A stretch of DNA of 50,157 nt from Ignatzschineria indica (GCF_003121925.1 NZ_QEWR01000004.1:327240-377396); one strand, 5' to 3'; positions 9,039-17,841 are shown, numbered from the stretch's first letter. Made by a program: numbers and translations. The notes: generated from the letters alone by a model not told the origin.

Positions 9039-9551
9039 ATGTCTCCCCGTACGATCTATTTTATCTTAGGCCTACTGCCCTTAGCGGCGATCGCTTATGC
9101 TAAGTTTTATCTCGAAGATATTCAGTTATTAGAGCCATGCCCGTACTGCATGCTACAACGGGGAATATTGCTTCTCTTTACAGCACTCTTTTGGTTGAGT
9201 GGGCTCTTTGTGCAGCGAGGCTCGCGCTTTATCGCCTCCCTCTCTTCACTTCTTTTTGTTATTGTGGGTGCTCTGGGGCTCTTGATTGCCGGCAAACATA
9301 TCTATCTTCAACTCAATCCCGTCGATACATTAGGCTGCACCCAAACAACTTTGGCGATTACGGAAGTTTTTGATTATCAAATTGTGAAAGATCTTCTCTT
9401 AACGGGGGGAGATTGTAGTACTATCGATTGGACTTTCTTAGGTTTAACCATTCCGATGTGGACGGCGGTTCTTTTTCTTCTATTGACGATAATTGGGTTA
9501 TTGATGAATCGTTATATGCGTCACAATGTTGTACGACGACCCTACTATTAA
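9039..9551 (+). CDS. dsbB: Disulfide bond formation protein B
   Basis: DsbB reoxidises periplasmic DsbA and passes electrons to quinone in the inner membrane. The 170-residue protein has four hydrophobic helices. The first periplasmic loop carries CPYC (C34, C37), and the second carries the other redox cysteines (LGCTQT and GGDCST). The start at ATG 9039 gives a protein of normal length. The next gene, mlaF, follows after about 105 bases, so the three genes dsbB-mlaF-mlaE could share a transcript, all serving the envelope. No dsbA is in view. Confidence 0.93.
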   Translation: MSPRTIYFILGLLPLAAIAYAKFYLEDIQLLEPCPYCMLQRGILLLFTALFWLSGLFVQRGSRFIASLSSLLFVIVGALGLLIAGKHIYLQLNPVDTLGCTQTTLAITEVFDYQIVKDLLLTGGDCSTIDWTFLGLTIPMWTAVLFLLLTIIGLLMNRYMRHNVVRRPYY

Positions 9552-9656
9552 CATTTATCAGTGATCGCCACTACTATTGGTGGCGCTATGGGGATATGAA
9601 TGCAATTGGTCGTATCATTAAGTTATTAGGGCAGAGGTTTAGTAAGGATTATCACT

Positions 9657-10460
9657 ATGCAGAACAGAGTGCAGAACAACATTATTAATCTTGAGGATAT
9701 CAACCTCAGTTTTGGATCGAGAGAGATCTTTAAAAATCTCTCATTAGCGATTCCAGAAGGAAAGATTACCGCAATCTTAGGGCCATCTGGCTCCGGAAAG
9801 ACAACTTTGCTTCGCCTTTTAAGTGGTCAGATCCTGCCTAATTCTGGCAAAGTCACTTTGATGGGGGAGAATGTAGGTACAATCTCAGAGCGGAATCTCT
9901 ATAAGATTAGAACCAAAATGGGGGTTCTCTTCCAATCAGGTGCGCTCTTCACCGATATGACGGTTTTTGACAATGTCGCTTTCGCCTTGAGAGAACATAC
10001 TAAACTTGATGAGTCGATGATCAATACCTTGGTGCTCTTAAAGCTCCAATCGGTCGGATTGCGTGCGTTAAAGGATTCTTTTCCAGGGCAACTTTCCGGA
10101 GGGCAGGCGCGTAGAGCAGCTTTAGCACGGGCTATAGCGCTCGATCCGGCACTACTTCTTTATGACGAGCCCTTTGCTGGACAAGATCCCATCTCGATGG
10201 GGGTTTTGATTCGTCTTATTAAGAATCTTAATGATGCCTTAAAAATTACAAGTGTTGTGATCTCGCATGATGTTGAGGAAGTTCTCTCTATTGCAGATCA
10301 TGCCTGTATTTTAGGGGAGGGGCGAATTATCGCTTATGGTTCGCCGGAAGAGATTCGCCATCATCAAGATCCTTGGGTCAAACAATTTATTAATGGAGAG
10401 TCAGATGGACCTGTTCCTTTCCATATCCCCACAAAACCGTTAGAGGAGGTTCTATTTTGA
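9657..10460 (+). CDS. mlaF: Phospholipid ABC transporter ATP-binding protein MlaF
   Basis: MlaF powers the inner-membrane MlaFEDB complex, which moves phospholipids between membranes and keeps outer-membrane lipid asymmetry. Walker A is GPSGSGKTT (about 42-50), the signature is LSGGQARR, Walker B is LLLYDEPFAGQDP, and the H-loop is VVISHD. The order and sequence around the signature are typical of MlaF (E. coli LSGGMARR). The stop codon overlaps the mlaE start, indicating translational coupling. AAGGA lies about 9 bases before ATG 9657. Confidence 0.9.
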   Translation: MQNRVQNNIINLEDINLSFGSREIFKNLSLAIPEGKITAILGPSGSGKTTLLRLLSGQILPNSGKVTLMGENVGTISERNLYKIRTKMGVLFQSGALFTDMTVFDNVAFALREHTKLDESMINTLVLLKLQSVGLRALKDSFPGQLSGGQARRAALARAIALDPALLLYDEPFAGQDPISMGVLIRLIKNLNDALKITSVVISHDVEEVLSIADHACILGEGRIIAYGSPEEIRHHQDPWVKQFINGESDGPVPFHIPTKPLEEVLF

Positions 10461-11239
10461 GTAATATTATCACCATGACTGGAGAGAAGAGTCGGGGATT
10501 AGTTAAGAATCTCGGTGAAGCGACGCTTCTACTTGTCAATATTTTAATGAACTCTTGGTATCTCTTTAAGAAGCCACGTCTCTTTGTTCGACAGGTCTAT
10601 CAGTTAGGGATTCTCTCTCTTCCTATTATTCTCTTATCGGGGCTCTTTGTGGGAATGGTGCTCTGTTTCCAAGCCTTTGTAAACTTGATCAACTTTGGTG
10701 CGGAAGCTTCTGTTGGAACCATTGTGGCATTAGCGCTCTTTCGTGAGTTAAGCTCTGTTTTAACGGCGCTCCTCTATACAGGAAGAGCAAGCTCCTCATT
10801 GACCGCAGAGATTGGCTTAATGCGAGCTACAGAGCAGTGGGCAAGTTATGAATTAATGGCGATCAATCCCGTGCAATATATCTTAACGCCCCGTTTCTGG
10901 GCCGGCGTTATTGCGGTACCTATCCTCGCGCTTCTCTTTAGTACGATCGGTATTATTGGTGGATATGGTGTTGCGACCATCTCTTTAGGGGTAGATGGGG
11001 GTGCTTATTGGTCCCAAATGAAGTCAGGTGTCGATTTTGGTGTCGATATCGGGCTTGGGGTGGTTTTAAAAAGTTTTGTTTTCGGTATAATATCGAACCT
11101 CGTTGCGCTTTATATCGGATTAAAAGGGAGAGCAACCGCTAGCGGAATTGCTCGGTCGACGACCGATACAGTGGTTATTTCGTCACTATTGATCTTAGTG
11201 GCTGATTTCCTCTTAACAGCGATGATCTTTGGAGTATAG
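10457..11239 (+). CDS. mlaE: Phospholipid ABC transporter permease MlaE
   Basis: MlaE is the membrane permease of the Mla system. The 260-residue protein has several hydrophobic helices and the family core (AEIGLMRATEQWASYELMAI, with GRASSSLTAEIG just before). The start is the TTG at 10457, overlapping the mlaF stop by four bases, because GAGGAGGT lies 7 bases upstream; ATG 10475 is a weaker alternative. The usual next genes mlaD, mlaC and mlaB are absent: dnaA follows. They must lie elsewhere or be lacking. Confidence 0.9.
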   Translation: MSNIITMTGEKSRGLVKNLGEATLLLVNILMNSWYLFKKPRLFVRQVYQLGILSLPIILLSGLFVGMVLCFQAFVNLINFGAEASVGTIVALALFRELSSVLTALLYTGRASSSLTAEIGLMRATEQWASYELMAINPVQYILTPRFWAGVIAVPILALLFSTIGIIGGYGVATISLGVDGGAYWSQMKSGVDFGVDIGLGVVLKSFVFGIISNLVALYIGLKGRATASGIARSTTDTVVISSLLILVADFLLTAMIFGV

Positions 11240-11347
11240 CGATTATTGATCTTCTATAGGGTGATGCTCTATAGCATTTTATGATTGCAATACACGCAAC
11301 TTAAGATCAATTCCTTTTGCCGATTTTTAGAATTTAGAGTCTTACAT

Positions 11348-12712
11348 ATGATGAAATTTAGTTGGAAAAATTGCTTAGAAATTCTTGCGCTACAGATGTC
11401 GGAGGAAGAGTATAGCATGTGGATTTCACCACTTGAGGTGGTCTTCAAAGATGACCATGTCATGGTGCTTGCTGCAAATGAAATTGTACTTCGTGGTGTT
11501 CAAACTAAATTCAAGACATTATTAGAAAATGCCATTGTTGATGAGAGTGGTTTTGATATTGAGATTCGTTACGGATTAGGGACCGAATCTGAATATGAAG
11601 ATCACCAAGTGAAGAAGCAGAGTAAACGAACAACTCGCCGTACAGGACGAGCGCGCAATGTTACAAAGGATTCTATTCGTGAGCAATCGATAGAGACGAG
11701 TAACCTCAACCCTGATTTCAGTTTTGATAACTTTGTGGAAGGGAAGTCGAACCAATTTGCATTAGCAGCGTGTGCGCAGGTCTCAAAAAACCCAGGTACC
11801 TCCCATAATCCGCTCTTTATCTACGGAAATACAGGATTAGGAAAAACCCACTTGATGCATGCTGTGGGGAATGCGATTAAGGAGCAATATCCTGATGCGC
11901 GTCTGATCTATCAACATTGTGATGGATTTATTGAAGATATTGTTCGAAGCATGCGTAATAATACGATCAATGAGTTGCGCCATTTTTATCGAACGCTCGA
12001 TGCACTTTTGATCGATGATATTCAACTCCTCTCAGGTAAAGGGGGCTCGCAAGAGGTCTTCTTCCATACCTTTAATACTTTGCTCGATGGCGGACATCAA
12101 GTCATTTTGACCTGTGACCGTTATCCGAAAGAGTTAGAAGCGATGGAAGAGCGTCTTAAATCGCGATTTGCTTCCGGCTTAACGGTTGATATTAAGCCCC
12201 CTGATTTTGAGCATCGAGTGGCGATCTTAGAGCAGAAAGCGGAAGCGTGGGGTGTTGATCTCCCTAAAGATACAAAATTCTTTATTGGTGAGACGGTTCG
12301 GGCAAACGTTCGTGAGTTAGAAGGGGCTTTAAAGCAGGTTAATGCGATGGCCTCTTTTAAAGGAATGCCATTAACTTTAGAGATTGCTCAAGAAGCTCTT
12401 CGACATTTAGTGGAGATTCAAGATCGTCAGATCACATTGGCCAATATTCAGCGAACAGTTGCTAGTTATTTCGATCTTGAACTCTCTGAAATTTTAGGAA
12501 AGAGTCGAAAGGCGAATATCGTCAAGCCACGTCAATTAGCGATGTATATCTCGCGAGAGTTAACAGAGCATAGTTTGCCGGAGATTGGGCGTGAGTTTAT
12601 GCGCGATCACTCCACGGTGATGCATGCTTATGATAAGATTTCCGAAGAGTTAGAGACCAATATTCGTTTAAAGCGTGATTTTGATGCAATTAAAGCCTCT
12701 TTATTAGTATAG
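11348..12712 (+). CDS. dnaA: Chromosomal replication initiator protein DnaA
   Basis: DnaA binds origin boxes and opens the duplex. The frame opens at a TTG at 11285, but ATG 11348 gives 454 residues beginning MMKFSWKN, matching the domain I start of the family. Walker A is GNTGLGKTH, Walker B is LLIDDIQLL, and sensor regions follow. The DNA-binding domain IV carries KPRQLAMYISRELTEHSLPE and then FMRDHSTVMHA. The loop reads F-M-R-D-H where E. coli has F-G-G-R-D-H, one residue shorter. The gene is not next to dnaN, recF or gyrB: mlaE is upstream and yraN is convergent downstream. No DnaA-box cluster is seen right beside it. Confidence 0.96.
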   Translation: MMKFSWKNCLEILALQMSEEEYSMWISPLEVVFKDDHVMVLAANEIVLRGVQTKFKTLLENAIVDESGFDIEIRYGLGTESEYEDHQVKKQSKRTTRRTGRARNVTKDSIREQSIETSNLNPDFSFDNFVEGKSNQFALAACAQVSKNPGTSHNPLFIYGNTGLGKTHLMHAVGNAIKEQYPDARLIYQHCDGFIEDIVRSMRNNTINELRHFYRTLDALLIDDIQLLSGKGGSQEVFFHTFNTLLDGGHQVILTCDRYPKELEAMEERLKSRFASGLTVDIKPPDFEHRVAILEQKAEAWGVDLPKDTKFFIGETVRANVRELEGALKQVNAMASFKGMPLTLEIAQEALRHLVEIQDRQITLANIQRTVASYFDLELSEILGKSRKANIVKPRQLAMYISRELTEHSLPEIGREFMRDHSTVMHAYDKISEELETNIRLKRDFDAIKASLLV

Positions 12713-12798
12713 AGGCGTAGATAAGAGCGTTTATAAGAGTTTCTGATCGATCGATGAGGCCGTGAGTATCGCTCGATCGTAAAAGAGAATATATCTGA

Positions 12799-12833
12799 GC
12801 TTACAGTGAGTTAATTCATTGTAAGCTTTTTTG
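12799..12833 (+). terminator. Rho-independent terminator of dnaA
   Basis: Arms GCTTACAGTGA and TTCATTGTAAGC are followed by six T. Confidence 0.88.
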
Positions 12834-12855
12834 TTTTGGTGATGGAGATTAGAAA

Positions 12856-13141
12856 TAGGCCGAACGCTGCCGGATTTTACTATCGCGCTCTTCCAGAAAG
12901 TGCATGCCGGCAGAAGGCGATTTTCAATCGCCAGTAATGAAAGCTTTAAGTAATGATGATAACTTTATGATGATAACCTTCTCGGCACTGAAAGTGCCAA
13001 TCCGCGGGCATGCGATGGTTGAAAGAACGAAATAGTTGCTCCCGCCGTTCAACGACTCTTCTTAAGAATCATAAGAATGGTTGATTGAAATTAATAGAAA
13101 CAAAGAGGGCTGTTGAATTGCCGGATCTTACTAGCGTGTTA
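12856..13141 (+). repeat. Intergenic repeat array H-T-H(fragment)
   Basis: A head module (GCTGCCGGATTTTACTATCG to TGCCGGCA, 12860-12914) is followed by a tail module (12981-13074) with GCACTGAAAGTGC, GCGGGCATGC, CTCCCGC and CTTCTTAAGAATCAT. A second head fragment starts at 13120 and ends in the stop codon of yraN. The array fills the space between the convergent ends of dnaA and yraN. Confidence 0.88.
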
Positions 13142-13504
13142 GAAAATATTCTTGAGCCACTCAATTTTATAAGGCTCTTCACCGACGATGGTGATAAGAT
13201 CGATTCTTAAAGGGAGATCGGTCGGATATTGTTGTAGATAGGTCTCAATGGTAAGACGCATGCGCTCCTGTTTTTGTGGGGTAATGGCATCGGCAGCGGT
13301 GGCGAAGTACTCATTCCGGCGATACTTTACCTCAATAAAGAGGAGACACTTTTCTTGAGGATGATCTGCTGCTTCTAAGGCAATAATATCGATCTCCCCA
13401 TAACGCGAATGGAAGTTCTGTTTGATAATTTCACAATCTCGCTTGAGAAGGTAGTTTTGAGCGATCTTTTCACCCTTGTTTCCCTGTATTTTGCTGTTCG
13501 TCAT
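13139..13504 (-). CDS. yraN: YraN/UPF0102 family protein, nuclease-like fold
   Basis: The 121-residue protein shows the conserved family pattern: GNKGEKIAQNYLLKRDCEII, then FHSRYGEIDIIA and LLFIEVKYRR, then ITPQKQERMRLTIETYL. The D/ExK-like residues (GEID, EVKYR) recall a restriction-endonuclease fold of the archaeal Holliday-junction resolvase type; the true function in most bacteria is unsettled. The frame opens at 13513 (MLK), but ATG 13504 has AAGAG at a better distance, so the shorter start is chosen. It diverges from rsmI, a common neighbour of yraN. The stop codon coincides with the end of a repeat fragment. Confidence 0.9.
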   Translation of the reverse strand: MTNSKIQGNKGEKIAQNYLLKRDCEIIKQNFHSRYGEIDIIALEAADHPQEKCLLFIEVKYRRNEYFATAADAITPQKQERMRLTIETYLQQYPTDLPLRIDLITIVGEEPYKIEWLKNIF

Positions 13505-13558
13505 TTTAAGCATCTCTTGATATACTGACCTTTTTCGAGATAGATAAAGAGTGAATTG

Positions 13559-14407
13559 ATGTCAACTTGTTACGTTGTTGCAACCCCGATCGGAAATCTT
13601 CAAGATATGACGCCAAGAGCGGTGGAAACCTTGAAGAGTGTCAAGGCAATTTTTGCAGAAGATACGCGTGTATCGGCAAAATTATTGCTTCATTTTGGCA
13701 TTAATGTTCCACTGATCTCTCTCCATGAACATAATGAGATGAGTCGATTAGAGAAGATTACTGACTATCTCTCCGCCGGTGATTCAGTGGCGATCATCTC
13801 AGATGCCGGCACCCCTTTGATCTCCGATCCCGGTTTTACTGTAGTACAACATCTACGAAAAGAGGGATTTCTAGTCGTTCCTATCCCGGGAGTGAGTGCG
13901 ATAATTACGGCGCTCTCTGTTGCCGGTATTCCAACCGATCGTTTTACCTTTATCGGTTTTCTCCCCTCTAAGAAAGGGCAGAGACAATCAGAATTAGCGC
14001 AACTTGCGAAAGCGGCAGAGACTTTAATCTTTTATGAGTCAAGCCATCGAATTTTAGCGATGTTGGCAGATCTTGTGGCGACCTTTGGCGCAGAGCGAAA
14101 GATCTTTGTTGGGCGAGAGATGACAAAACGCTTTGAAGATTATCGCTATGGTACGGCAGAGTCGCTCTATCACCATTATGAGCACCATAGCAGTGAGATC
14201 CGTGGGGAGTTTGTTGTGGTGACGACCGGTGAAAAGCAAGTCACTGAAGCAGGAGATCTCTCTTATAAGCTTCTCCTTGAAACATTAATGGCAGAGAAGC
14301 TCCCTTTAAAACAGATCTCCACCATATTACACAAAGTGACGGGAAGAGCTAAAAATGAGCTCTATCAAGAATTATTAGCATTGAAAGATGAGGAGTCATC
14401 ATCATGA
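13559..14407 (+). CDS. rsmI: 16S rRNA (cytidine-1402-2'-O)-methyltransferase
   Basis: RsmI methylates C1402 in the ribosomal P site using S-adenosylmethionine. The 282-residue protein has the family blocks VVATPIGNLQDMTPRAVETL, FAEDTRVS, AIISDAGTPLISDPG, VPIPGVSAIITALSVAG and FIGFLPSKKGQR, and a C-terminal region ending in a helical tail. A TTG at 13556 opens the frame; ATG 13559 is the natural start. The last four bases overlap the start of the MFS gene (ATGA), so the two are translationally coupled. Confidence 0.95.
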   Translation: MSTCYVVATPIGNLQDMTPRAVETLKSVKAIFAEDTRVSAKLLLHFGINVPLISLHEHNEMSRLEKITDYLSAGDSVAIISDAGTPLISDPGFTVVQHLRKEGFLVVPIPGVSAIITALSVAGIPTDRFTFIGFLPSKKGQRQSELAQLAKAAETLIFYESSHRILAMLADLVATFGAERKIFVGREMTKRFEDYRYGTAESLYHHYEHHSSEIRGEFVVVTTGEKQVTEAGDLSYKLLLETLMAEKLPLKQISTILHKVTGRAKNELYQELLALKDEESSS

Positions 14408-15714
14408 GTGAAAATGTGAAAGAGCAGGTCGCAGCAGATGCGATTTCAACTTCTCAAGCTGAAAGGGAAGAGAAGGCGCTCCATAAATTTAGTCGATATG
14501 ATTGGATCTTAGGATCAAAACTAGCCGGACTCTTTTCGATTCGGATGTTAGGGATCTTTATTATTCTACCGATCTACTCCTTCTATACTAAAGAGCTTTC
14601 AGGAACAACCCCACTTCTTGCCGGGCTCTTTATTAGTAGTTACGCCTTAACACAGATTATTCTACAACCGCTCTTCGGTACCGTATCTGATTATTTTGGG
14701 CGGAAGATGACGATCACAATTGGGATGGCACTCTTTGTGATAGGAAGCTTGATGATTGCCTTTACCGATTCGATCTATATGGCGATCTGGGGGCGCGTTG
14801 TTCAGGGTTCTGGCGCCGTCTCGGCAGTTGTACTAGCCTTTACAAGTGATGTGGTAAGAGAGGAGATCCGCGGTAAAACGATGGCGCTGATCGGTGTTAG
14901 TATCGGCTTTACCTTTGGTCTTGCGATCTTTATCTCCCCCATCATTTATGGTTTTTTTGGAGGAATGGGCGTCTTTCTTCTCTGTGCGATTTTGGGGGTG
15001 ATTGCGATCTACGTTACATTAGCGCAATTGCCGGCAAGTGAGCAGCATAAGGAGAATCGGGAAAATCCCAAAGCATTGATGGAATCGATTAAAGAAGCAT
15101 GGTCTGATGGTGATATTAATCGACTCTATCTCGGTGGCTTTATGCTTCATCTTATCTTAACGCTTGGGTTTACCATCTTTCCTTGGTTACTCGAAGGGGA
15201 AGGTTTCCTGCCACAAGATTCATGGAAGATCTATCTGCCAAGCTTTCTGATCGCTATTATATTGATCTTTCCCGGCGTAGGTGTTGCCGAGCGCTTTCGT
15301 CAATTTAGATTATTCTTCTTAATCTCGATTGCGGCGCTGATTATTGCGCTGATTGCTTTAGCTTTTGTCTCTGGATATGGTAACTATCTCTTCTTTATGA
15401 CCCTCTTTTTCTGGGGATTTAATATGATGGAAGCGATGCAACCCTCCTTGATGAGCCGCTTAGCACCCACGCAAAATCGTGGAATGGTGATGGGATTCTT
15501 CTCATCGAGCCAATTTTTAGGTGCTTCTGTCGGCGGGATTTTAGCAAGTGTAATCTTTGGCTACTTTACAGCCTTACCGGTATTGATTGTGGGAGCTGTG
15601 CTTCTGGCGCTCTGGTTCATTATTGCTATTCCGATGCGCAATCCACAAAAGCGGAGCGAAAAGGGAGAAGATGAGGCATCTCATGAGAAAGAGGATGAGA
15701 TACCGGTGGCATAA
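14404..15714 (+). CDS. Major facilitator superfamily transporter
   Basis: The 436-residue protein has about twelve membrane helices. After an N-terminal acidic cytoplasmic tail it shows the MFS motif A GTVSDYFGRKMTITIG between helices 2 and 3, and GRVVQGSGAVSAVVLAF in helix 4. The long central loop (LPASEQHKENRENPKALMES) separates the two six-helix bundles. The C-terminus is highly charged (KRSEKGEDEASHEKEDE). It resembles YajR-like proton-driven efflux proteins, but it lacks the extra C-terminal domain of E. coli YajR and the substrate cannot be read from the sequence. ATG 14404 overlaps the rsmI stop. Confidence 0.87.
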   Translation: MSENVKEQVAADAISTSQAEREEKALHKFSRYDWILGSKLAGLFSIRMLGIFIILPIYSFYTKELSGTTPLLAGLFISSYALTQIILQPLFGTVSDYFGRKMTITIGMALFVIGSLMIAFTDSIYMAIWGRVVQGSGAVSAVVLAFTSDVVREEIRGKTMALIGVSIGFTFGLAIFISPIIYGFFGGMGVFLLCAILGVIAIYVTLAQLPASEQHKENRENPKALMESIKEAWSDGDINRLYLGGFMLHLILTLGFTIFPWLLEGEGFLPQDSWKIYLPSFLIAIILIFPGVGVAERFRQFRLFFLISIAALIIALIALAFVSGYGNYLFFMTLFFWGFNMMEAMQPSLMSRLAPTQNRGMVMGFFSSSQFLGASVGGILASVIFGYFTALPVLIVGAVLLALWFIIAIPMRNPQKRSEKGEDEASHEKEDEIPVA

Positions 15715-15909
15715 AATATAAAATGAATTGACCTCTTTTTACTTAGAGGACGATTTTAGATACGGTTTTGCTCGCTGATGCGGTACAATATCTCCCTATG
15801 AGAAGTGTATCGATCAGCGATTTTTATTGGGGATGTGATCTATTGGAAGAAGGTCTATAGAATTTCAGTAGATCATAATCAGCCTTGATAAGGCACTCCG
15901 ATAATAATC

Positions 15910-15962
15910 TTCAATAAAAATTTCGATAAAAGTTTCGATAAAAGCTTCGATAAAAGCTTCGA
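15910..15962. repeat. Four copies of a 12-bp tandem repeat
   Basis: The consensus is TTCGATAAAAGC; the first copy is TTCAATAAAAAT and a fifth breaks off after TTCGA. It lies in the 317-base spacer between the MFS gene and the SuhB-like gene. The rest of the spacer shows only the hairpin that follows. Confidence 0.85.
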
Positions 15963-15980
15963 ACGTTTTACCCTATTTGT

Positions 15981-16003
15981 GGCGCTCACTTTAGTGAGTG
16001 GCC
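15981..16003 (+). terminator. Hairpin, possible terminator before the SuhB-like gene
   Basis: Arms GCGCTCAC and GTGAGTGGC are followed by CTTATTCTTTAA, a poor T tract. It ends 28 bases before the next start codon, so it could also act in that gene's leader. Confidence 0.4.
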
Positions 16004-16031
16004 CTTATTCTTTAACAATTAAGAGATATTC

Positions 16032-16802
16032 ATGAGTTCATTTACCCAAGTTGCAAAACAGGTTGCGATTGATTCAGGTCGTGGCATTCGTTCAATTTAT
16101 TATCGTTTAGATCGTTTAAGCCCAGAGCAGCGTGCAGATGATCAACTTTTCCAACAATTTTATGAAAAGATTGAAGGAGATATGATCGAAGCACTCTTAA
16201 AGCTCTATCCCGATCATACCTTTTATGCGAACTACCATTCCGGCTTAAGTAATAGCCCCCGTTTTACTTGGTATGTGGGTTTAAGTGGTGCAGAAAACTT
16301 CCGTCTTATGACCCCTCACTTCTCCATTACTGTCGCTTTAGAGATGGATGGAGAGCTGCAATCTGCCGTGATCTATGATCCAATTGCCGATAAAATTGTC
16401 GCAGAAGCATCAAAAGGCTTAGGTGTTCTCTCAGAAGATGAAGAGCAGCGTATTCGCTTAGGTAAGAGTGATGGTAAGATTGAAAATGCTTTTCTCTTGA
16501 CGGCATTGACAACGAAAGAGGATGATCTAGAGCGTTTTGGGCAGATGCAATTTAAGTGTAAGGCGCAACGTATTTTAGGTGACTTTGCAAAAGATAGCGC
16601 TTTAGTGATTAAAGGGCATTATTCAGCTTACTACGCCCCCACTTTCGATCTTTGTACTTTGAAAGCAGTTCAATTGATTGCCGGTGAAGCAGGATTATTA
16701 GTGACCGATTATCAAGGTGGTGAAAAGGTTGAGCAGAGTGGTCATGTTGTGGTAACTCATCCAAAGCTTCTTAAAGAGTTATTGCAATCATTGCGTCTCT
16801 AA
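16032..16802 (+). CDS. SuhB-like inositol monophosphatase fold without catalytic residues
   Basis: The 256-residue protein aligns along its length with E. coli SuhB: HFSITVALEMDGELQSAVIY matches the HFAVSIAV region, IYDPIADKIVAEASKGLG matches VYDPMRNELFTATRGQG, and the C-terminus matches through GEAGLLVTDYQGG. The metal-binding catalytic motifs are gone. The ITEESG block is ANYHSG, and WVIDPLDGTTNF is replaced by WYVGLSGAENF, one residue shorter, removing both aspartates. Only the late aspartate (D206, TFDL) remains. Phosphatase activity is therefore unlikely. In E. coli, SuhB acts in rRNA antitermination with NusA without needing catalysis, so a structural role is plausible here, but that is inference. 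The gene is single and is followed by a strong terminator. Confidence 0.82.
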   Translation: MSSFTQVAKQVAIDSGRGIRSIYYRLDRLSPEQRADDQLFQQFYEKIEGDMIEALLKLYPDHTFYANYHSGLSNSPRFTWYVGLSGAENFRLMTPHFSITVALEMDGELQSAVIYDPIADKIVAEASKGLGVLSEDEEQRIRLGKSDGKIENAFLLTALTTKEDDLERFGQMQFKCKAQRILGDFAKDSALVIKGHYSAYYAPTFDLCTLKAVQLIAGEAGLLVTDYQGGEKVEQSGHVVVTHPKLLKELLQSLRL

Positions 16803-16860
16803 TCTTAATGGGTATCTCAATGGTTGTCTGAATCGTACTTCATACAACTCGTTGAGCGAG

Positions 16861-16888
16861 AGCCGGCATCATTGATGTCGGTTTTTTT
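16861..16888 (+). terminator. Rho-independent terminator
   Basis: Arms CCGGCATCA and TGATGTCGG (one G-U pair) are followed by seven T. Confidence 0.9.
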
Positions 16889-17034
16889 ATTATCGAATAC
16901 CATCCGCCTGAAACCTCCCACGTTTTAAAATCATTTTTTCAAAGAAGTAGGATTGTGATAGATTATTGATTCTATTTGAGAGATTCTCTCCATCTTCTTA
17001 TTACCATAATGCTTAAGGGGCTTAGGAAGGATAG

Positions 17035-17841
17035 ATGCTAAAAAGATTAAGCTTACAACTCTATTTTTTACTCATTATCGCCATGCTTTTGTGTGGGCGA
17101 GCGATGGCGCGTGGTGAAGATCATGGATTACGCTTTAAGAGTGAGCGTTATCAGGGGCATCGTTATATCGCTGTTGAGATCGATCTCAATCAGGCAGATT
17201 TGACCCATCATATGGTCAATCCTAAGACAGGAAAGAATTACGTAACCTTCGGTGCTCTAAGACAGCTACTCCGAACAAAAGGGGAGGCGCTACTCTTTGC
17301 CATTAACTCCGGCATCTATACGAAAGAGTATAAGCCCTTAGGGCTCCACATTGAGGATGGTACGGTCCTCTCCCCCCTTAATTTGGTCACCTCCAATCGC
17401 GGGCAGGGGAATTTTTCTCTACTTCCTAATGGGGTCTTCTTCTTAACAGAGCGTAATCGTGCAGAGATTCTCGATACGGATCGCTTTCATCAACGTTTTA
17501 AGGGCGATTATCAGGGAATTAAGGCGGCAGTACAGTCAGGACCGATGTTGATTATCAATGGTGAATTTAACCCCTACTTCTTTCCGGAGTCGGATAGTTA
17601 TCGTATTCGTAGTGGTGTCTGTGCGCAAGATCAGGGAAGAAGAGTCACTTTTGTTGTGACGGAAGATAATGTTAACTTTTATGAGTTTGCTCGCTTCTTT
17701 AAAGAGGAGCTCCATTGTCAAAATGCCCTCTATCTCGATGGGACTTTAGCACGTATCTACTTTAATGGTCGTACCTATGGCGCTTCTTTCTGGCAATCAA
17801 AGCCGTTGGTGGGAATCTGGTCGGTGATTCGGCCATCATAA
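17035..17841 (+). CDS. Secreted NAGPA/DUF2233-type protein
   Basis: Residues 1-25 form a signal peptide (basic MLKRLS, hydrophobic LYFLLIIAMLLCG, cleavage near AMA-RG). The mature part has the phosphodiester glycosidase (NAGPA, PF09992) pattern: LLFAINSGIY, PLGLHIEDG, LLPNGVFFL, AVQSGPMLIINGE and NALYLDGT. In mammals the family uncovers mannose-6-phosphate; bacterial members are thought to act on periplasmic or cell-wall sugars, with the substrate usually unknown. ATG 17035 has AAGGA about 7 bases upstream. It is monocistronic and convergent with cpxA. Confidence 0.83.
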   Translation: MLKRLSLQLYFLLIIAMLLCGRAMARGEDHGLRFKSERYQGHRYIAVEIDLNQADLTHHMVNPKTGKNYVTFGALRQLLRTKGEALLFAINSGIYTKEYKPLGLHIEDGTVLSPLNLVTSNRGQGNFSLLPNGVFFLTERNRAEILDTDRFHQRFKGDYQGIKAAVQSGPMLIINGEFNPYFFPESDSYRIRSGVCAQDQGRRVTFVVTEDNVNFYEFARFFKEELHCQNALYLDGTLARIYFNGRTYGASFWQSKPLVGIWSVIRPS

